Source of the DNA: JAKACA01 sp050010115
GTDB taxonomy: Bacteria > Actinomycetota > Acidimicrobiia > Acidimicrobiales > Bog-793
Direction: 5' to 3'
Length of the DNA stretch: 46,191 nucleotides
Assembly: GCA_050010115.1 (NCBI GenBank)
Contig: JBEKLQ010000020.1
Coordinates: forward strand, 1-46,191
The position numbers and the translations under genes were made by a program. Position 1 is the stretch's first letter; each line of letters begins with the position of its first letter. This document shows, in pieces, positions 42,510 through 46,191 of the stretch. The notes below the pieces were generated by a model, which searched no databases, was not told the DNA's origin, and worked only from the letters and a program-made list of their open reading frames with translations.

Positions 42510-43808
42510 TCAGCCTCCCCACGTCAACTTCGGGAACTCGATCTTGGCCGAGCCAGGGTCCCCTACTGGGAGAACTTGGACGAACTTTCCCTTCTGCCAC
42601 TGGAAGGCGAAGATCGTGGCCGAGGTGTTCTCGCCGAGTGAATCGAAGTGGACGGGACCCTGCACGCTCGAGAGCGTCACTCCGGAGTGGAGGTAGGCGA
42701 TGATCTTGGCTTGGTTGAAGCCGTGCGTCGCTATGACCGCCTGGGTGGCAACTTGCCCGACGGAGAACGCCTCGGCGACGTCAGCGTTGACGCCCGAGGC
42801 GCTGCCCCCGTACTTCGCCACGTAGGCCGCCACCATCGTCTTGCTGCCGGGGTTGTTGGCACCCGGGTACCAGGCGTTCGGGACCATCACGCCCTCAGTG
42901 TTGCTTGCGCCGACGGCGTTGACGAACGCGGTCCCTTGGTCTGGTCCGGCCGTGGCGATGAACGCCTTCGGGTTGTAGTGCTGCTGGGCGAACGCCTTGA
43001 TGAATGCGGAGACGGTCGGGACGTCGACCGACCCGAGCAGGACGATCTGCGCCTTCGAGGCCGCGACGGCGTCGGCGATCGGCGTGAAGTCCGTCACCTC
43101 TGACGGGAAGACCTTGGAGTAGACGGTGCGGACACCGGCGGCCTCCAGGATCTTCTGCGCGACCGGCAGCTGCGGCTCGGTGAACGGGTCGTTGCTCGTC
43201 GGGTAGGCGGCGGTCGTCGGCCGCTCGCTGGCTGGGAGCGAGGCGATCCATTTCGCGAAGGGGATGAGGGCGTTGGCCACGGGAGCGCTCACGTCGAAGA
43301 TGCTGTGCAAGCCCTGGGCGAAGGCGAGGGGTGCTCCGCCGGCACCCTCGAGCATCGCGTAGCCATAGCGGTTTGTGATCTTCGAAGCCGGAACCGTGAG
43401 CAGCGTCGAGAACGGCCCGAACACGAGGTTCACGTGGTTGACGGTGATCAGCTTCGTGTAGTTCGTCGCCACCTGGGCTGGGTCGCTCGCGTCCGAGACG
43501 ACGTCGAGCTTGATCTGGTGCCCGAGCAGACCTCCGTGGGCGTTCTGGTAGGCCGCCCAGAGCTCGTAGCCGCGTTCGAACGCTTGGCCATCGGCCGAGA
43601 AGTCCCCCGAGAGCGAGAGCGACGCTCCGATCACGATCGGCGAGTTCGCGGGTGGTGTGGTCGTGCCCCCGCTCCCGCTGCTCGAGCCGCAGGCTGCCAG
43701 CGCGAAGGCCCCAGCACTGAAGAGAATCGTCACCCTCGCGGCGTGGCGATGGGGCCGACCCCTCTTAAAGGCGCCCCGCTTGCCCCTGATGCTCGTCCAG
43801 GATGTCAC
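42510..43808 (-). CDS. ABC transporter substrate-binding lipoprotein (LivJ/K-like)
   Basis: A 432-residue exported lipoprotein. The signal peptide ends in lipobox L37-A-A-C40, followed by a Gly/Ser linker. The mature protein has the type I periplasmic-binding fold: P-I-V-I-G-A-S-L-S-L-S-G-D-F, G-Y-E-L-W-A-A-Y-Q-N, L-V-F-G-P-F-S-T and Y-N-P-K-A-F-I-A-T-A-G-P. Members bind branched-chain amino acids, amides, urea or other small amino compounds. The start is a GTG at 43806-43808 with an AAGGGGG site 7 nt upstream; a nearby ATG is in another frame and stops at once. First gene of the importer, 78 bp after the dehydrogenase. Confidence 0.92.
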   Translation of the reverse strand: MTSWTSIRGKRGAFKRGRPHRHAARVTILFSAGAFALAACGSSSGSGGTTTPPANSPIVIGASLSLSGDFSADGQAFERGYELWAAYQNAHGGLLGHQIKLDVVSDASDPAQVATNYTKLITVNHVNLVFGPFSTLLTVPASKITNRYGYAMLEGAGGAPLAFAQGLHSIFDVSAPVANALIPFAKWIASLPASERPTTAAYPTSNDPFTEPQLPVAQKILEAAGVRTVYSKVFPSEVTDFTPIADAVAASKAQIVLLGSVDVPTVSAFIKAFAQQHYNPKAFIATAGPDQGTAFVNAVGASNTEGVMVPNAWYPGANNPGSKTMVAAYVAKYGGSASGVNADVAEAFSVGQVATQAVIATHGFNQAKIIAYLHSGVTLSSVQGPVHFDSLGENTSATIFAFQWQKGKFVQVLPVGDPGSAKIEFPKLTWGG

Positions 43809-43886
43809 GTCATGTCCCCCTTCTGTTGCGGCGAGCCGGTGAGCCGTCGCAAATGGATGTGGTGAAATGCAAAGGTCGCGAGCGGG

Positions 43887-44825
43887 TCATGGGCCCGCCA
43901 GCCCGTCACCGACTGATGCGTGCTCGCTTTTCAAGTCGATACCAGCAGGTGCCGCCTCGAGCGCGATGAGGGCGGCAAAGTCCTCGTCTCCGTAGCCGGC
44001 GCCGACGAGCGAGGCGATGATCTGAGCCACGAGAGCGGCCACGGGCATCGGGACCTCGAGATCGCGGGCGGCCCTCAGGCCGAGGTCGAAGTCCTTCCTC
44101 AGGAGCTTCGCCGTGAACGTGGGGTGGAAGTCAAGGTTGACGAGCGCAGGCGTCTTGTACGACGTGAACGTCGACCCGAGCACACTGTGGTTCATGTAGC
44201 CGAGGAAGTCCGCTCGTGCCACCCCACCCTTCTCGGCCAGCAGCGTCGACTCGACGAGGGCCTGGATCACCACGCCGAGGAACAGGTTGTGGCACAGCTT
44301 GACGAACCGGGCCAGCTCGCCGCTCCCGACAAAAGTCGCGCCGGCGCCGATCGCCTCGAGGTAGTGCCGCACCTCCTCGAAGGCGCTCCGCGAGCCGGAG
44401 ACGGCGAACGTCAGCCTCCCGGCTGCCGCCACACGCGGGTTCCCGCTGACGGGCGCCGCCAGTAGCTCGCACCCGCGGGCCACCGCCTTCGCTCGGCACT
44501 CGGCGGATGCCTCCGGTGAGACCGTGGAAGCGTCGACGATGATCCGAGGGACTTGGTCGCCGGTGAGAAGGCCGCCCTCGCCGAGCGTCACATGGAGCAG
44601 GTCGTCGGACGAGGCGACCGTTGTGAACACGACGTCGAGGGCTGCGAGATCGGAGATCGACTGCGACACAGTCGCCCCGGCGGCCACGAGCGGCGCCAGC
44701 TTCGCCGGCGTGCGGTTGTATGCAGTGACCGGGTGGCCCGCTGCGAGGAGGCGAGTCGCCATGGCGGCGCCCATGCGGCCCGTGCCCAGCCACCCGACAG
44801 GGGACGGAAGGGTCTGCTCGGTCAC
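43887..44825 (-). CDS. 3-hydroxyisobutyrate dehydrogenase-like / beta-hydroxyacid dehydrogenase
   Basis: A 312-residue NAD(P)-dependent enzyme of the beta-hydroxyacid dehydrogenase family (hydroxyisobutyrate, tartronate semialdehyde, gamma-hydroxybutyrate types). The cofactor motif is G-W-L-G-T-G-R-M-G-A-A-M-A near the N-terminus, the substrate motif A-A-P-V-S-G-N-P-R-V-A-A-A-G-R-L, and the catalytic Lys lies in F-V-K-L-C-H-N. D-x-S-T usually precedes the substrate motif; here it is V-D-A-S-T-V-S-P. The GTG at 44823-44825 is used because the cofactor motif begins ten residues later; an open frame upstream is not family-like. It heads the reverse-strand cluster. Confidence 0.88.
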   Translation of the reverse strand: MTEQTLPSPVGWLGTGRMGAAMATRLLAAGHPVTAYNRTPAKLAPLVAAGATVSQSISDLAALDVVFTTVASSDDLLHVTLGEGGLLTGDQVPRIIVDASTVSPEASAECRAKAVARGCELLAAPVSGNPRVAAAGRLTFAVSGSRSAFEEVRHYLEAIGAGATFVGSGELARFVKLCHNLFLGVVIQALVESTLLAEKGGVARADFLGYMNHSVLGSTFTSYKTPALVNLDFHPTFTAKLLRKDFDLGLRAARDLEVPMPVAALVAQIIASLVGAGYGDEDFAALIALEAAPAGIDLKSEHASVGDGLAGP

Positions 44826-44831
44826 GCCTGG

Positions 44832-44849
44832 GCAACAATCGATTGCATA
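44832..44849. promoter_or_regulatory. Candidate operator site A in the divergent promoter
   Basis: GCAACAATCGATTGCATA sits 6 bp before the dehydrogenase start codon and contains the 10-bp palindrome CAATCGATTG with a central CG, as in LacI-family operators. It matches site B (44997-45014) at 14 of 18 positions in the same orientation. Confidence 0.45.
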
Positions 44850-44996
44850 GGACGCAGTATTCACTGCGCGCTCCGTTGTTGTCAACCGATTGCCGGTCGC
44901 CCATGAGAACGCTGGGGTCACCCTCCCCACGGCCTCATCCGCCGGAGAAGCTCGGCGTGGAGAGCATCGCCGCTGAACGCCGGAACGTTGCCTCTG

Positions 44997-45014
44997 GCAG
45001 CAATCGTATGCAAA
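44997..45014. promoter_or_regulatory. Candidate operator site B in the divergent promoter
   Basis: GCAGCAATCGTATGCAAA ends 10 bp before the ATG of the hydrolase gene. It matches site A at 14 of 18 positions, although its inner palindrome is imperfect. TATGCA (45007-45012) inside it could serve as a -10 element. One regulator controlling both divergent transcripts is the natural reading, but it is inference. Confidence 0.45.
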
Positions 45015-45024
45015 AGTGACCGCC

Positions 45025-46086
45025 ATGACGGACCAGAGGTTGGACGAGGCCGTGGGTCACTGGTCGGCGCGTTTCCTAGCGAATGGCGTCGACCCGAACG
45101 ACTACTCGCGAATCACCTCGTCGATCACGGAGTGGGCCGAGTGGCGCGAGGCGTGGGAGCAGGCCGCTGCGGTGCACGAGGGGCTCGGACGCGAAGCGCT
45201 GCGGGCGTCGAGGTGGCGCTCGGCCGGTACGCACCTCTCGCAGGCTGCCGTCTACTACCACTTCGCCAAGTTCTTCTGGGTTCACGACGTGCAGGAGATG
45301 CGGTCCACCCATGCACGGGCAGTGGCGTGCTTCATGGACTCCCTGGAGCACCTGAGCCCGCCGGGCAAGCGAGTGGAGATCCCGTTCGAGTCCGGCACCA
45401 TCGTGGGGGTGCTTCGCCTGCCGCCTGGCGAGGGACCACACCCGGTCGTGATCCTCGTGCCGGGACTCGACTCGGCCAAGGAGGAGCTACGCCCGACCGA
45501 GCAACTGTTCTGCGACCGGGGCCTGGCCACGTTCGTGGTCGACGGTCCCGGCCAGGGTGAGGCGGAGTACGACCTCCCGATCAGACCCGACTGGGAGGTG
45601 CCTGGAGCCGCCATCATCGACGCCCTCGCGGCCATCGCCGAAGTCGACTCTGCCCGGATCGGGATCTGGGGCGTGAGTCTCGGCGGGTACTACGCTCCGC
45701 GAGCGGCGAGTGGCGAGGAGCGGATCCGGGCGTGCATCTCAATGTCCGGGCCGTTCACGTTCGGCAAGGAATGGGACCAGCTGCCTCAGCTCACCCGGGA
45801 CGCATTCCGCGTGCGCTCGTTTTCGGCGACCGACGCGGAGGCGCAGCGAAAGGCGCTCGAGCTCAGCCTCGAAGGTCGGGCAGACCGGATCGCCATCCCT
45901 CTCCAGATCGTCGCTGGCCGCCTCGACCGCATCATTCCCTCGTACCACGCCGAGCTGATAGCCAACGCCGTGAGCGGACCAGTGGAGATGCTCATGTTCG
46001 AAGACGGTGGACACAACTGCACCAACATCAACTACCGGCACCGACTGCTCAGCGCCGACTGGATGGCCCGCCAACTGCAGGCGTGA
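45025..46086 (+). CDS. Alpha/beta hydrolase similar to 2,6-dihydroxypseudooxynicotine hydrolase (C-C bond hydrolase)
   Basis: A 353-residue two-domain hydrolase: a helical N-terminal domain (about 1-115) followed by an alpha/beta-hydrolase core. The nucleophile is Ser218 in G-V-S-L-G-G-Y, with Asp301 (G-R-L-D-R-I-I-P) and His330 (D-G-G-H-N-C). Glu249 (F-G-K-E-W) is also present. From memory, the nicotine-pathway enzyme of Arthrobacter uses Ser217, Asp300, His329 and Glu248, the same set shifted by one. That enzyme cleaves a C-C bond by a retro-Claisen-type hydrolysis. FrsA-like esterases are the alternative family. The ATG at 45025 or a GTG at 45016 could be the start; neither has a clear ribosome-binding site. 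It is divergent from the catabolic cluster. Confidence 0.82.
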   Translation: MTDQRLDEAVGHWSARFLANGVDPNDYSRITSSITEWAEWREAWEQAAAVHEGLGREALRASRWRSAGTHLSQAAVYYHFAKFFWVHDVQEMRSTHARAVACFMDSLEHLSPPGKRVEIPFESGTIVGVLRLPPGEGPHPVVILVPGLDSAKEELRPTEQLFCDRGLATFVVDGPGQGEAEYDLPIRPDWEVPGAAIIDALAAIAEVDSARIGIWGVSLGGYYAPRAASGEERIRACISMSGPFTFGKEWDQLPQLTRDAFRVRSFSATDAEAQRKALELSLEGRADRIAIPLQIVAGRLDRIIPSYHAELIANAVSGPVEMLMFEDGGHNCTNINYRHRLLSADWMARQLQA

Positions 46087-46087
46087 G

Positions 46088-46110
46088 GCGGATCTCCGGC
46101 TCAGATCCGC
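46088..46110 (+). terminator. 8-bp stem-loop directly after the hydrolase gene
   Basis: GCGGATCT (46088-46095) and AGATCCGC (46103-46110) pair around a 7-nt loop, starting two bases after the stop codon. There is no T-run. Because another gene appears to converge from the right, it may terminate both transcripts. Confidence 0.6.
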
Positions 46111-46147
46111 GCCCCCGGCCGGCCAGAAGCGGAGGACCGCTTGCCGT

Positions 46148-46191
46148 TCACACTGGGGCCCGCGACGTCGAGCCTCGTACGACCAGCTCCG
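46148..46191 (-). CDS. Possible C-terminal end of a LacI-family regulator (cut by window edge)
   Basis: Reading leftward from the window edge, one frame gives E-L-V-V-R-G-S-T-S-R-A-P-V and a TGA at 46150-46148. The ending L-V-V-R-G-S-T followed by a few residues is characteristic of LacI-family transcription factors. Only 13 codons are visible, so this is a suggestion. If correct, a sugar- or metabolite-responsive repressor lies beside the catabolic cluster and could bind the CG-centred sites upstream of its divergent promoters. Confidence 0.4.
   Translation of the reverse strand, partial: ELVVRGSTSRAPV

Overview
This is a 46 kb, GC-rich bacterial window with very high G/C at third codon positions, frequent GTG starts and many ATGA/GTGA start-stop overlaps. 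The gene set points to an actinobacterium: a group II truncated haemoglobin, a TIGR00027-type methyltransferase, an EttA-type ABC-F protein, a DrrAB-like exporter with its own TetR, and a TIGR04053-type radical SAM protein. A soil or freshwater lineage such as Acidimicrobiia is possible, but nothing here fixes the taxon. I saw no rRNA, tRNA, CRISPR array, insertion sequence or phage gene.

Left part (1-8.4 kb). It holds the start of a copper monooxygenase-like gene cut by the window edge, a truncated haemoglobin convergent with a peroxiredoxin (with an array of small hairpin repeats between them), a half-type ABC exporter, an Old Yellow Enzyme-family oxidoreductase that ends on the base next to the stop of ettA, a methyltransferase, and a small four-cysteine protein resembling a HiPIP.

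Middle part (8.4-30.5 kb). A perfect 20-bp palindrome precedes a drug-exporter/TetR operon. A two-component system lies beside a secreted repeat protein and is separated from it by a strong hairpin. Next come an aminotransferase-exonuclease-CBS/DUF294 run, a hydroxyacid dehydrogenase, a trehalose-synthase-like glycosyltransferase divergent from an ammonium transporter, and a radical SAM/metallo-hydrolase operon divergent from a glutathionyl-hydroquinone-reductase-like gene. An aminotransferase-SCP2-permease operon, a Gfo/Idh oxidoreductase and an MFS exporter follow. The only well-placed start codon for the MFS exporter appears to be ATA.

Right part (30.7-46.2 kb). A GAF-PAS-PAS-GGDEF diguanylate cyclase is followed by about 1.5 kb of decayed sequence: remnants of a GNAT protein, a DUF1330 protein and an unidentified gene, a 14-bp inverted repeat, and a RidA gene whose reading frame breaks in a G6 run. 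A long reverse-strand catabolic cluster then fills the rest: a hydroxyisobutyrate-dehydrogenase-like enzyme, a complete branched-chain-amino-acid-type ABC importer, a creatinase/DddP-like M24 protein with one metal ligand replaced by Cys, both E1 subunits of a 2-oxoacid dehydrogenase, and a DmdA/GcvT-like demethylase. A C-C-bond-hydrolase-like gene is transcribed divergently. Two similar 18-bp sites flank that divergent promoter, and the last bases of the window look like the C-terminus of a LacI-family regulator. This right-hand locus is the best candidate for an undescribed catabolic system; its substrate cannot be read from the sequence.
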